Below are positions 9,097-18,171 of a stretch of DNA of 64,000 nt, one piece after another. The stretch's first letter is position 1, and every line of letters starts with the position of its first letter. Below the pieces are notes generated by a model that was not told the DNA's origin, searched no databases, and saw nothing but the letters and a program-made list of their open reading frames with translations. This DNA is from Photobacterium profundum SS9 (GTDB taxonomy: Bacteria; Pseudomonadota; Gammaproteobacteria; Enterobacterales; Vibrionaceae), in NCBI RefSeq assembly GCF_000196255.1, contig NC_006371.1:2173944-2237943 (forward strand), in the 5' to 3' direction. The translations under genes and the position numbers were made by a program.

Positions 9097-12009
9097 TTAC
9101 CAAAAACCACCCGTAACATTGAGATAAAACTGTTCCTTCCCTAGTTCTTCATCGAAGCCATGCGCATAACCCAAGGTAATCGGTAGTGTTAAGCCATACC
9201 CTAGCTTTGCTTCAATGGTTATTTGCACACCAGCCCCCGTTAACTGCTGAATATTATTGCTCTCCTTCCACGCAGCACCCGAATCAATAAACACTGAACC
9301 TGAAATATCACCAATACCAACGGGATACAGCCTCCAGTTTCGCTCTAATCGACCCAACCATGTTTCTATCTCTAGCCGTTGAGTGGCATAGCGATGACCT
9401 CGCTGTACCGATTCATCGTAGCCACGTAGTGCTTGCGTATCTCGTCCAAATAAACGCGATTCTTCCAAAAGATCGGTTCCTCCTAATCGGAATGACTTCG
9501 CGCTATCATCAGCATAACCAAAACCTAATCGCCCAGTTAACGTGGTTCTTCCGGGGAAATCCCATGTTCCTCGCCACTGCCCTTGATATTTTTCACCGCT
9601 AAAATCGCCATTAAATAATGCGTTTGTTTCCACAATAAAATCCGCATAGTGTCCCCAGCCAATACCGGGCACATTTAAATATGTTTCACGGTTATCGAAC
9701 GTAAACGCAAAGCCAAACAATGATTCATCAGCGGGTCGATATGGCGGAAGGTTAGACAAGCTAGGTTCTGATACCAGTGATTCTTTTTCCCAAGTAACAC
9801 CAGCATGTAACGCTAAATCATCTTCCCATGCAGTGAAAATGTTATTACGTTGCAATAATATATTGTCATCTTGAGTAATACGCCTGCCTGTAATCTCATT
9901 ACCTGCCGAGGTGTTTTGTATAAACGTTTCAAAATTATGGCTACGTTCATAAGCAAGTAACCAACGATTGTCATAACGATAACCGGCATTAAAATTGGCG
10001 ACATCATTGTCAAAATCCCAAGAACTTGAAACCCAATAATTGTGCCGACTTAATGCATCAGAACCCGAGGTAACAAACCCAACTTCCGTTGAGTTATCAT
10101 CAATAAAAAGTAATGGCAGCCATGTTCGTGGGCGTAAACTTGACCATGGTGTATAAGGTTCAACTGCCGATTTATCACTGGTATTCACCACAACTGGCGG
10201 ATAATCATAACGACCTTGCTGGCTGTTCACCGTAAATGTTGTTAATGGCTTAGGCTGCTCAATAACCTTCAAGTGATACCCATCAGTACCATACGCTTGA
10301 TAGGCTAACCCTAAATAAGGCTGCCACTGTGGCTGAAATGCCCCTCCGATTTCACGCGTCCATTGAGTTACTTCACCAGAGTTGGGGGCGATAACAAAAA
10401 TATTATATATCCCCTCATAATCAGCACTGTATGCAATGCGCCCATCGGGTAAATAGACTGGACTATTTTCAGTTGCCTTTGTATCGGTAAGGGGCAGCCA
10501 ATCTATATCTAAAAGAGTATTTGATGGAAGAGAAGTAATAGGCAGGCGTTCTAAATTCCAGCCTTGATGCGGTCGTTTCATTGACGCAACGACAAAGTCT
10601 CCTGTCGGTGAAATATCAAAACCACCTAACACATCACCTTGCTCACCGCGCCACACTAAGGATGTATGTGAATTTCCCGCATCAATTAACCACAGTTCAC
10701 TTAATCCATCGATATTACGACTCGCTAATAACTGCCGGCCGTTTAACATCCAGCGTACTTTGCGAAAACGCAGTCTTTCTGTCAGTCTTATCCAGCCCTT
10801 ATCTTGATAGAGAAATAAATCATTAATTTGTCGACCATCAGTATAATTAACAATCCGTGATACAACTAACCCGCCAGTAGGATGCAGATCTAACGCTGTG
10901 ATACCTTTGGTATTAGCGATATTTTGCCATTTCCCTTCAGACTGGTCGCTATTATTGAGCCGAGAAATAACCGCACGATCTTCACCATTTTTACGGGCAA
11001 CTAACAGCCCATGATTACCCGGTGCGGTTACTTGTAAATACGGGTTGATAGCAATATCACGCCCAGTCACTGCCTGCTGAGCGAGTTCTTTTATTTGTGA
11101 ATTATAACGCGTTTCAAAATCCTGTTGAAAGTCATCCCACAATTGGAAAAAGTCTTTACCAAATACTGTTTCAGCAGAGCCATTTAATAAAAAATAGGGG
11201 AGTAATTTTCGGCTGTAATCCTGTAGAAAAAGCGCCAGTTTTTCTTCACCATACGTTGCCACAAGGTATTCAATAAAATATGCACCATACAAATATTGCG
11301 ATCCTAGCGGCCATTCACGCGAAGCCACGACAACCTGTTCAAGATCGTTAAACTTACCGCTAGCTACTTCCATCCGCATTTGCATGTCATAAATACTGCC
11401 TTGCAATCGACCATAGCCCAGTGCTTTATTTGTTTCTAAGTAAACAGCTACCCCTTCAATAAGCATCGAAGGCGTTAAGGCATGAGGAAATAACAAGCCA
11501 TTACGACCAAGTACCTTTCGGACACCTTTTACAGCCCCTGCACCTAGCTCCATGTGCATAATATGCGCGTATTCATGACGAATAAGCATGTGTAACCATT
11601 CATTATTCGCCTCAAGGCCATTAACATCTTCTGGGGGGCTCATGAATAAACGGATTTGTGCAAAAGGAAACGGCGTTGCCCAGCCATTAGAAAAATCAAA
11701 ATCATCGACTAAAACAATTTCGGTACGGTTTTCTGGAGCATGAAAAAAAAATGGCAGCAGCTCGCTGTGAACACGTTCTGCAATATCTAATGATTTAGCG
11801 GCTTGTGATTGATGCCCGTCACGAAAGTGAATGGTAAAATGTTCAGATTGCTGGCTTAACCATGTTTGATTTTGGCGATCCCAAGAAACGGATTGTGCTG
11901 CCATGGCACTAGGAAGAATTAAGCCGACACAAAATAATATGCCGACTAATAGACATATATGTGTACCAATATAAACGGTTCTTTTGAGAGTACTTCCCTT
12001 TACACTCAT
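9097..12009 (-). CDS. Outer-membrane protein: zinc-protease-like domain, TolB-like propeller and C-terminal barrel
   Basis: A 970-residue envelope protein in three parts. A signal segment (to about residue 39) is followed by a metallopeptidase-like domain with HEYAH (residues about 146-150) and a downstream Glu in MLIEGVAVYLE, the gluzincin arrangement. The middle (about 310-620) has repeated beta-propeller blades of the TolB/WD40 type. The last 330 residues are rich in amphipathic strands, include FRLGGTDLLE and RGYDE, and end in Phe-Trp, as BamA/D15-type barrels do. ATG at 12009 follows AAGGAACC. It is unlinked to any operon. The function is unknown. A surface-linked protease or assembly factor is inference. 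Confidence 0.75.
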   Translation of the reverse strand: MSVKGSTLKRTVYIGTHICLLVGILFCVGLILPSAMAAQSVSWDRQNQTWLSQQSEHFTIHFRDGHQSQAAKSLDIAERVHSELLPFFFHAPENRTEIVLVDDFDFSNGWATPFPFAQIRLFMSPPEDVNGLEANNEWLHMLIRHEYAHIMHMELGAGAVKGVRKVLGRNGLLFPHALTPSMLIEGVAVYLETNKALGYGRLQGSIYDMQMRMEVASGKFNDLEQVVVASREWPLGSQYLYGAYFIEYLVATYGEEKLALFLQDYSRKLLPYFLLNGSAETVFGKDFFQLWDDFQQDFETRYNSQIKELAQQAVTGRDIAINPYLQVTAPGNHGLLVARKNGEDRAVISRLNNSDQSEGKWQNIANTKGITALDLHPTGGLVVSRIVNYTDGRQINDLFLYQDKGWIRLTERLRFRKVRWMLNGRQLLASRNIDGLSELWLIDAGNSHTSLVWRGEQGDVLGGFDISPTGDFVVASMKRPHQGWNLERLPITSLPSNTLLDIDWLPLTDTKATENSPVYLPDGRIAYSADYEGIYNIFVIAPNSGEVTQWTREIGGAFQPQWQPYLGLAYQAYGTDGYHLKVIEQPKPLTTFTVNSQQGRYDYPPVVVNTSDKSAVEPYTPWSSLRPRTWLPLLFIDDNSTEVGFVTSGSDALSRHNYWVSSSWDFDNDVANFNAGYRYDNRWLLAYERSHNFETFIQNTSAGNEITGRRITQDDNILLQRNNIFTAWEDDLALHAGVTWEKESLVSEPSLSNLPPYRPADESLFGFAFTFDNRETYLNVPGIGWGHYADFIVETNALFNGDFSGEKYQGQWRGTWDFPGRTTLTGRLGFGYADDSAKSFRLGGTDLLEESRLFGRDTQALRGYDESVQRGHRYATQRLEIETWLGRLERNWRLYPVGIGDISGSVFIDSGAAWKESNNIQQLTGAGVQITIEAKLGYGLTLPITLGYAHGFDEELGKEQFYLNVTGGFW

Positions 12010-12117
12010 CAAGGTTCCTTATTCGATTAATCCGATGCAGAATCATCATTACATTGAATAATATAGCCTAGTTTTTGATGCCGCTATTTCCCTGTTTTGG
12101 TAAAAAATACAGATTAA

Positions 12118-12396
12118 ATCACATGGCAGATCCATCAGGGCAAACTTCACCCGATATTGGCACACTTTTCTCAACTTTCCGACGAGCAAGACACAGCAAT
12201 GATGGGGGATGAGCTTAAGATGATTGGGCGATGGCATGATTTAGTCAGTGGCGCTGGAGTCGCAATCTGTGAATCTGATAGCGCTGCAGCTATATCAGCG
12301 TATGCGCTGAAATGGAATAATGATATGGATATCTCAGTGCAAGTAGTAGTGGATGACACAGCGGCTCGAAAACTAGGAGAAAGCTTATTGTTATAA
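12118..12396 (+). pseudogene. DUF3303-like small protein, 5' end probably lost
   Basis: The frame reads ITWQIHQGKLHPILAHFSQL, then GDELKMIGRWHDL and AISAYALKWNNDMDISVQVV, which resembles DUF3303 proteins of about 90 residues. The expected Met-x-Tyr-x-Val start is missing. An in-frame TAA at 12115-12117 lies just before the conserved tryptophan, and the first possible start is TTG at 12157, inside the conserved region. Either the start codon has been destroyed or a shortened protein is made. It has no same-strand neighbours. Confidence 0.5.
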
Positions 12397-12414
12397 GGCT
12401 CAGCTCAATAGTCT

Positions 12415-12572
12415 TTATCTGGATAAGTAAATGGTCAGATAATTGCGTAGAGAAAATTGATAATAACAAGGAAGAAATTGAAGTAACTAGTGGTTCTAAT
12501 TATAAAATTTCTAACGTAGTTATAAGCTATTTTAACCAGCAAGGATGATCAGATACTTGTCTAGATTGGTAT
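12415..12572 (+). repeat. Miniature repeat, family B (copy 2)
   Basis: Matches the copy at 24378 along its length, including the block ACTAGTGGTTCTAATTATAA, and ends TAGATTGGTAT. Its first bases are diverged (TTTATCTGG in place of CCAATCTGG). Confidence 0.75.
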
Positions 12573-12647
12573 AAGTACTAACTAATGCCTTTCGTTGTTG
12601 ATGAGCGCTCTACAGTTCAAGTACGAATATACCTTCATCAATCACGG

Positions 12648-12854
12648 CTATTTCACACCCATTTGCACCTTGTATTTACTGACTGCACGTTCAAATAAAT
12701 CACGGTCATCATCGTCTGAAATATTATTGCTCAACTCTGCAAATGCTTCATAACCCGCTTTGGCATTCTTCACTTTCCACACGGTATAAGCTGCCTGCTT
12801 ATCTAACTCGATGCGGTTTCTTTCTGTTTGGGATAGAAGCGATAGGTTTTGCAT
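12648..12854 (-). CDS. DUF3283-type small protein
   Basis: A 68-residue soluble, charged protein beginning MQNLSLLSQTERNRIELDKQ, with AAYTVWKVKNAK in the middle. This pattern recalls the DUF3283 family of Vibrionaceae, whose function is unknown. GTAGAGATC upstream of the ATG gives a fair ribosome-binding site. It lies alone between a repeat copy and the membrane-anchored protein gene. Confidence 0.65.
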   Translation of the reverse strand: MQNLSLLSQTERNRIELDKQAAYTVWKVKNAKAGYEAFAELSNNISDDDDRDLFERAVSKYKVQMGVK

Positions 12855-12957
12855 AATTGATCTCTACAGCATTACGATTAATAGCCGATCTTATAAGATT
12901 TTAGCTGTAATACCAATCGAATCATTTCACCCCTGCCCCCTAAGATCTTTGCCTACG

Positions 12958-13722
12958 CTAAAAGCCAAGTACAATTTTAAGAATAACAAAGAAAGCCACA
13001 ACCACAGCCATCATCAACATTACGCTCACAACGGGGCTAATGGTTGATGCGCATGGGTTGGTAATAACATCGGCAAGCTTTGGCTCATCATCGGTGCGAT
13101 CTATCGGTGCTGTAACTAAATCAGCAATATGATGGTGGGCAGTCTCGATCGCTTCTTCACTTGAATCGATTACCTGCGCGCTGAACCAGTGTTCGGTATC
13201 GACCAGTTGTTCACCCACAACAGGCAACGACTTCATCAAAGTGCCGCATCGACGGTCAATAACCGATACCATGATCTGGTTGTCTTTTTCACCCAGCACC
13301 CAACACGGAAAATAATCACCATCTAATTTCACTTTACTTGGATACGGGTAATCAACTTGACTAACCGCCTGTAATAACCCTTCTTGTTCTGAAAATACAG
13401 ACTGTAACCCTTGCAAGCCACGCTCTAACCAATAGCTCATATTATTGCGATAAACAGACTGGCGTAATGGTGTAACCCGCGCAAATCCACGTGCAATATA
13501 TTCAATAAATGCATCAGCGATCGGTTGTTTATCTGTCCACATATCTGGGGCATTAATTGGCGCGACATCAAGGCGGTGATAAACCGTTCCATTAGCCGCA
13601 ACCAACTTAATTTGATTACCACTACCTTCTGAACACTCGACACACCATGTACTTGCAAGCTCTGCTAATACGACAGGGTACACGCGTTCAACAGTCGCCA
13701 AATAGTGCTGATAATTTGTCAT
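12958..13722 (-). CDS. Tail-anchored hypothetical protein
   Basis: No family recognised. The 254 residues comprise a soluble mixed alpha/beta region (about 1-215), with a Cys-rich CVECSEG near residue 27 and an RRCG near 157, then a single C-terminal membrane span (SVMLMMAVVVAFFVILKIVL). This topology puts the body on the cytoplasmic side. GAGGG lies five bases before the ATG. It is the last gene before the CRISPR array and points the same way as the cas genes. Nothing else links it to CRISPR function. Confidence 0.6.
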   Translation of the reverse strand: MTNYQHYLATVERVYPVVLAELASTWCVECSEGSGNQIKLVAANGTVYHRLDVAPINAPDMWTDKQPIADAFIEYIARGFARVTPLRQSVYRNNMSYWLERGLQGLQSVFSEQEGLLQAVSQVDYPYPSKVKLDGDYFPCWVLGEKDNQIMVSVIDRRCGTLMKSLPVVGEQLVDTEHWFSAQVIDSSEEAIETAHHHIADLVTAPIDRTDDEPKLADVITNPCASTISPVVSVMLMMAVVVAFFVILKIVLGF

Positions 13723-13922
13723 AGTACCCTCTCTTAATACACTGAAAAGTTAAGTAAAACTCAAAAACTAATCGACTTTAGTTCCTCTTCATCATAATAA
13801 CCTTCTTGATCATTAACTTTGACTTACCTCCTAGCTTGATAATTTTTTATACCATTTTACTTTTCATCATCCACTGCACCGCTAAAAGTGGCCGGAAGTT
13901 AACGGGAATAAAAGAACATTGG

Positions 13923-15511
13923 TCTCTAAGCTGCCTGTGCGGCAGTGAACGGTGTTTTTCATAATGGCGGTGGAATACCAGATTTCTAAGCTGCCTGTGC
14001 GGCAGTGAACTCGCTCTTTCCGTGGGTTGGGTAATGGTGATTTTTCTAAGCTGCCTGTGCGGCAGTGAACGCGATCCAGAAACAGAGTTGCAATCATCTG
14101 AATTTCTAAGCTGCCTGTGCGGCAGTGAACCACATGAGCAACCAAGTCGGCGGTCAGATTCATTTCTAAGCTGCCTGTGCGGCAGTGAACAAATAGTTAC
14201 CAAGGTGAATGAAATCATTGCATTTCTAAGCTGCCTGTGCGGCAGTGAACTTGAATATAGTCCGAAGTGGCTGTGTGTTTCATTTCTAAGCTGCCTGTGC
14301 GGCAGTGAACAACTAGTTAGGGCTTGGTTGCGGTATTCAGTATTTCTAAGCTGCCTGTGCGGCAGTGAACATCAGAGATGATCGCACCGGTAACAAGAGA
14401 TATTTCTAAGCTGCCTGTGCGGCAGTGAACTCCCTCGCAATCTTAATACAGCAGTTCGAACATTTCTAAGCTGCCTGTGCGGCAGTGAACTCTTAAATCA
14501 AATTGTTCGGGTTTCGTTTACTTTTCTAAGCTGCCTGTGCGGCAGTGAACATCAATTGAAATCGATTCGACTTCTTACCTTATTTTCTAAGCTGCCTGTG
14601 CGGCAGTGAACGTGCAGACGTAGCACCAGCATGCGCTACTTATTTTCTAAGCTGCCTGTGCGGCAGTGAACTAGTCGCGCATGATTGCGGTGACTGATTC
14701 TCATTTCTAAGCTGCCTGTGCGGCAGTGAACGTGTGAAGTAAGCAGCTTGTTCAGGACTAATATTTCTAAGCTGCCTGTGCGGCAGTGAACGCCACCTGC
14801 AAACCCCGCCCCCCCGGCTAGAATTTCTAAGCTGCCTGTGCGGCAGTGAACGTTCCTGATTATGGTGAGCGCGCCTTTATTGATTTCTAAGCTGCCTGTG
14901 CGGCAGTGAACCTCGAGCTCAATGTGAAGCGGGTCTTACTGTTTTTCTAAGCTGCCTGTGCGGCAGTGAAGAAATTCACGTGCTTATGAACAACGGCAAA
15001 AAATTTCTAAGCTGCCTGTGCGGCAGTGAACAATGCTATACACTCTCTTTGGCTTTTTCTACATTTCTAAGCTGCCTGTGCGGCAGTGAACAATGATATA
15101 AATTGATATAGCCCGTTGTTACATTTCTAAGCTGCCTGTGCGGCAGTGAACGTCATTTGCTGCGGTTATGCAGTCCCTCATAATTTCTAAGCTGCCTGTG
15201 CGGCAGTGAACAACCCCGCAGTGGTACTTTTAATCTCAGATAATTTCTAAGCTGCCTGTGCGGCAGTGAACTTGTAGCCGATACTGATCCCTGCCATATA
15301 AAATTTCTAAGCTGCCTGTGCGGCAGTGAACCTTGAATGATGCCATGTTCATACCTGGCGTAATTTCTAAGCTGCCTGTGCGGCAGTGAACGCCAGTTCT
15401 ACGCCTTCACGTACCGCATCAAATTTCTAAGCTGCCTGTGCGGCAGTGAACACGAACGCGTGGTTGATGAATCGTTTGATTTTTTTCTAAGCTGCCTGTG
15501 CGGCAGTGAAC
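13923..15511 (-). CRISPR. Type I-F CRISPR array, 27 repeats and 26 spacers
   Basis: Twenty-seven 28-bp repeats whose minus-strand form starts GTTCACTGCCGCACAGGCAG and ends CTTAGAAA, the I-F repeat with a Csy4-type hairpin (CTGCC..GGCAG). Starts lie every 60 bp from 13923 to 14523, then every 60 bp from 14584 to 15484. Spacers are 32 bp, except one of 33 bp (14551-14583). The repeat at 13923 has one changed base, consistent with the leader-distal end. The repeat at 14944 has a changed outer base. Transcription is leftward, downstream of cas6f. Confidence 0.98.
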
Positions 15512-15640
15512 AAGAGATTATCAGCATAAAAATAAGTTACAACAAGAAGTTAAGTAAAAATGTTCTTTTTTACCTATATTTCTCCTCCCGATGTAACTTA
15601 TTGATTTTACTGACTGATTTTTAAAGAGCATTTTTTTTGG
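15512..15640 (-). promoter_or_regulatory. CRISPR leader
   Basis: A 129-bp AT-rich stretch between the last repeat and cas6f, upstream of the array in its direction of transcription. The leader-distal degenerate repeat lies at the other end, so this is the side where new spacers would enter. I could not define promoter elements or IHF sites with confidence. Confidence 0.6.
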
Positions 15641-16192
15641 TTAAAACCAAGGTATTGTTGCTGTGTTGCTTAGCCCATATGAATCAAACTCATCACTAAC
15701 TGATGTCGCTTGTATATCACCAAACTCAAAGAATTTGCGATATACCTGCCCTGTTGAACTACTGAATAAATCTAGGTAAGGATTATCAAACCCTTGGCTT
15801 AGCATTTTTACCTTGTAACGTTTTTCACCGTCTTTATCTATACTGCCTCTCGCGATTAAACGTTTCAATTTTGCTTTACTTAAGTTACTGCGTTTAACGG
15901 AGATAACACGATATTGAACCTGATCTGGTACAACAGTAATTTCACCTACTTGACAATACCCTGCTAATGCCCCCAACCATTTGATACCTTGTAAGTCCTT
16001 TAATAAGCTAGCATTGCCATGAATACGAAATAGCCTACCGAGTTTCAAATTCATTTGCGGGAAACTAATGCCTATTTTATTTGTATTAAGTGTCGCTAAT
16101 GCTTTATGAAACTTAGTAAATACTTTACTGCTGAGTTCCGCTTCACGCATTTCTGCATCGGGTTTTAATTGAATATCAACATATGAGTCCAT
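15641..16192 (-). CDS. cas6f: Cas6f (Csy4) crRNA endoribonuclease
   Basis: Cuts the repeat hairpin of the array transcript and stays bound to the crRNA 3' handle. The 183 residues begin [12 protein letters not shown], as in Pseudomonas Csy4. The catalytic His is at residue 29 (KFHKAL) when counted from the second of two tandem ATGs. The end [12 protein letters not shown] matches the Csy4 C-terminus. The second ATG (16192) is preferred: AGGAGG lies five bases before it but only two before the first. It is the last cas gene, immediately upstream of the array leader, 9 bp after the Cas5-like gene. Confidence 0.95.
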   Translation of the reverse strand: MDSYVDIQLKPDAEMREAELSSKVFTKFHKALATLNTNKIGISFPQMNLKLGRLFRIHGNASLLKDLQGIKWLGALAGYCQVGEITVVPDQVQYRVISVKRSNLSKAKLKRLIARGSIDKDGEKRYKVKMLSQGFDNPYLDLFSSSTGQVYRKFFEFGDIQATSVSDEFDSYGLSNTATIPWF

Positions 16193-16201
16193 CATGCCCT
16201 C

Positions 16202-17212
16202 CTAAAGCCGAATATTAGAGACATAAGCGAGCCCTTTTTTGCCAAGGTAAAAACTTGACACGCCTGCATTTTCAATAAGTGTTTTGATTTCTTGCCCTTT
16301 GGTACGGTCTACATCAATACTAATTTCTAACTGTCCACTGGCTTTAGTCATCATCGAAGTAACTTCACCCTGCCCTTTTATCTTTTCTTTTTTTATAAAA
16401 GGATTACCCCAAATCGTTTTTTTAGGTCCTGTAGTATAACGAGCCATAAAGTCTTTTTTAGTGAACCCTCTTTTAGAAATACCACTAATTCCGCCAGCTT
16501 TCGTTTTTGCCGTCGTCATATCAAACCTTACTTCTAAGCGGGCAAGCTGCAAATACAATGCAGAACAATAAATACTAATAGGTGTAATTAACCCTTTGTT
16601 ATTTAAGTATTCAATGTCAGGAAAGTGCGTTTTTAGTACTTCAACAGTTTTTGCTAAATCGCCTTGATTTTCAAGCACCTTTTCTTTGTTTAGCAATTCA
16701 AGACGATTAATAATACTCAAAGGGTCAAGTTGAATCGTAACCTCGACTTGTTGATCATTGATAATAAAATCGCAAACCTGCATAAAATCTAAATTCAAAA
16801 CACTCCAAAATTGCGACGAATATTCAGATGTAAATACAGAATCTGACACTTTTATCATTCCCGTAAATGAATTTTGATCTGTGCTGCCATTCATATTTCG
16901 AATAAATGTCATTTCATTTGTAAACTGTGGGTTATCTACAAAGCTGATTTTATCTTCCAAATCTTCAAAATAGTAGACAGCTTCGTGCGTTTTACTTCGA
17001 GCTTGATAGAGCTTTCTTTGGTCGCCAATTAGGCGATTTAGTAACCCCATCACTGTATCTAAGGTAGTTTCACGAACCTTAAAGTTACCTTCTTTTTTTA
17101 GGTTGGTCATCGATCCTAAAAATACTCTACCCTTTTTGGGTAATTGTTCGTTATTTGAACCATCTAAAAAAGAATTTCGCCAGCATGAGTCATATTCAAT
17201 GGTTATTTTCAT
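16202..17212 (-). CDS. cas5fv: Cas5fv-type Cascade subunit (type I-F2)
   Basis: A 336-residue protein between the Cas7-like gene and cas6f. In the type I-F variant of Shewanella putrefaciens the gene at this place is Cas5fv, which caps the crRNA 5' handle and replaces the absent large subunit in target recognition. The N-terminus ([18 protein letters not shown]) fits a RAMP-like first strand. The interior has a [20 protein letters not shown] segment and the C-terminus ends with strands ([18 protein letters not shown]). The role is assigned from gene order, size and resemblance recalled from that system. Cas5 and Cas7 assignments could be swapped, but order and size argue against it. Confidence 0.85.
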   Translation of the reverse strand: MKITIEYDSCWRNSFLDGSNNEQLPKKGRVFLGSMTNLKKEGNFKVRETTLDTVMGLLNRLIGDQRKLYQARSKTHEAVYYFEDLEDKISFVDNPQFTNEMTFIRNMNGSTDQNSFTGMIKVSDSVFTSEYSSQFWSVLNLDFMQVCDFIINDQQVEVTIQLDPLSIINRLELLNKEKVLENQGDLAKTVEVLKTHFPDIEYLNNKGLITPISIYCSALYLQLARLEVRFDMTTAKTKAGGISGISKRGFTKKDFMARYTTGPKKTIWGNPFIKKEKIKGQGEVTSMMTKASGQLEISIDVDRTKGQEIKTLIENAGVSSFYLGKKGLAYVSNIRL

Positions 17213-17220
17213 TTAACCCC

Positions 17221-18168
17221 CTACTTAACGTAAAAATACTGAGCATATTGAGATTGTGGCTCAGTTACTATTTCTGACTCATCGCGCTTAATACGCATCA
17301 TTTTATGACTGTCGTTATAGTCCACTGTTATTTCATCAACATACATATAACCCTTTGCTTGGCGAATACTTAAGTCGGCAATGCGTGATAAAGTCTGTTC
17401 AACCAATGCTTTTACTGCGTCATCATTAAGTAATATGCCACATTCACCTTCTTCAAAAATGGTGCCCTTGCGCACATAGTTGCTATGGAAAGCGGCTACT
17501 GGGTTGAGTGATGGGTTAAGCGTTTTGATAAAGCTTTGTACAGCCTCCGCCACTTCTTCGCCCTGACCTTCTTTTATTACCATGCTGGCTCGATCGAATT
17601 TTTTATCTAACGAAATAAATTGCAACTGTTCAATACTGATTGAGCCATAAGAAATATATTCCGTATCGCCAAAAGTTGTTTTAGAAAAGAAAGAAGAACT
17701 GTCACGTTCACCTGCTTGACCAAATTGTTCAAAATTACCATTTCCTAATTGATCAACAAAATCTTCAATTAATAAAGGACTGGTTCTTTTGCATTGGCTT
17801 GACGGCACAACATAACCACGTATCAACCCAGTAATAGATGCGAGTACTTTTTCTAAATTTTTATCAGCCGCAAAATGCAAATCAAATGCTTGAGCTTTAA
17901 ATAAATGATGACGAATACAATTTTGGCTAATATATAAAGGCGTTTTTTTGAAATCTATATCCGTAGCTTCTTTCTTATACTTATAGCCCGTTTCCTCTTT
18001 TATTTTGCCCGTTAAATTCGTATAACCACGAAGTTTAGGTAAAGTATGATTATCAACGGTTTTACCATTGTCACCCGTGAGAGTCGTCGGCCCATTCCAG
18101 TTCACCACACCATGACCTAATGCTTTAATTTTAAAATCAACACTTTTAATTCCCGTTACTTTTTGCAT
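17221..18168 (-). CDS. cas7fv: Cas7fv-type Cascade backbone subunit (type I-F2)
   Basis: A 315-residue protein that would form the repeated backbone along the crRNA spacer. Characteristic stretches are [13 protein letters not shown] near the N-terminus, [20 protein letters not shown] near residue 85, [20 protein letters not shown] near 115 and [20 protein letters not shown] near 240. It begins 3 bp after the cas2-3 stop, with AGGAATAAATC as its ribosome-binding region. It is not a normal Csy3. As I recall, this family was first noted in P. profundum and in the Shewanella I-Fv system. No cas8f (csy1) lies nearby. Confidence 0.88.
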   Translation of the reverse strand: MQKVTGIKSVDFKIKALGHGVVNWNGPTTLTGDNGKTVDNHTLPKLRGYTNLTGKIKEETGYKYKKEATDIDFKKTPLYISQNCIRHHLFKAQAFDLHFAADKNLEKVLASITGLIRGYVVPSSQCKRTSPLLIEDFVDQLGNGNFEQFGQAGERDSSSFFSKTTFGDTEYISYGSISIEQLQFISLDKKFDRASMVIKEGQGEEVAEAVQSFIKTLNPSLNPVAAFHSNYVRKGTIFEEGECGILLNDDAVKALVEQTLSRIADLSIRQAKGYMYVDEITVDYNDSHKMMRIKRDESEIVTEPQSQYAQYFYVK

Positions 18169-18171
18169 GAT

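Noticed and set aside
12049..12359. Minus-strand frames opposite the DUF3303-like gene
   Set aside because: They are antisense shadows. The plus strand carries the recognisable family sequence.
13847..14381. Open frames across the CRISPR array encoding repeated peptides (LPHRQLR and FLSCLCGSE types)
   Set aside because: They are translations of the 60-bp repeat-spacer unit. No ribosome-binding site is present, and the array explains the openness fully.
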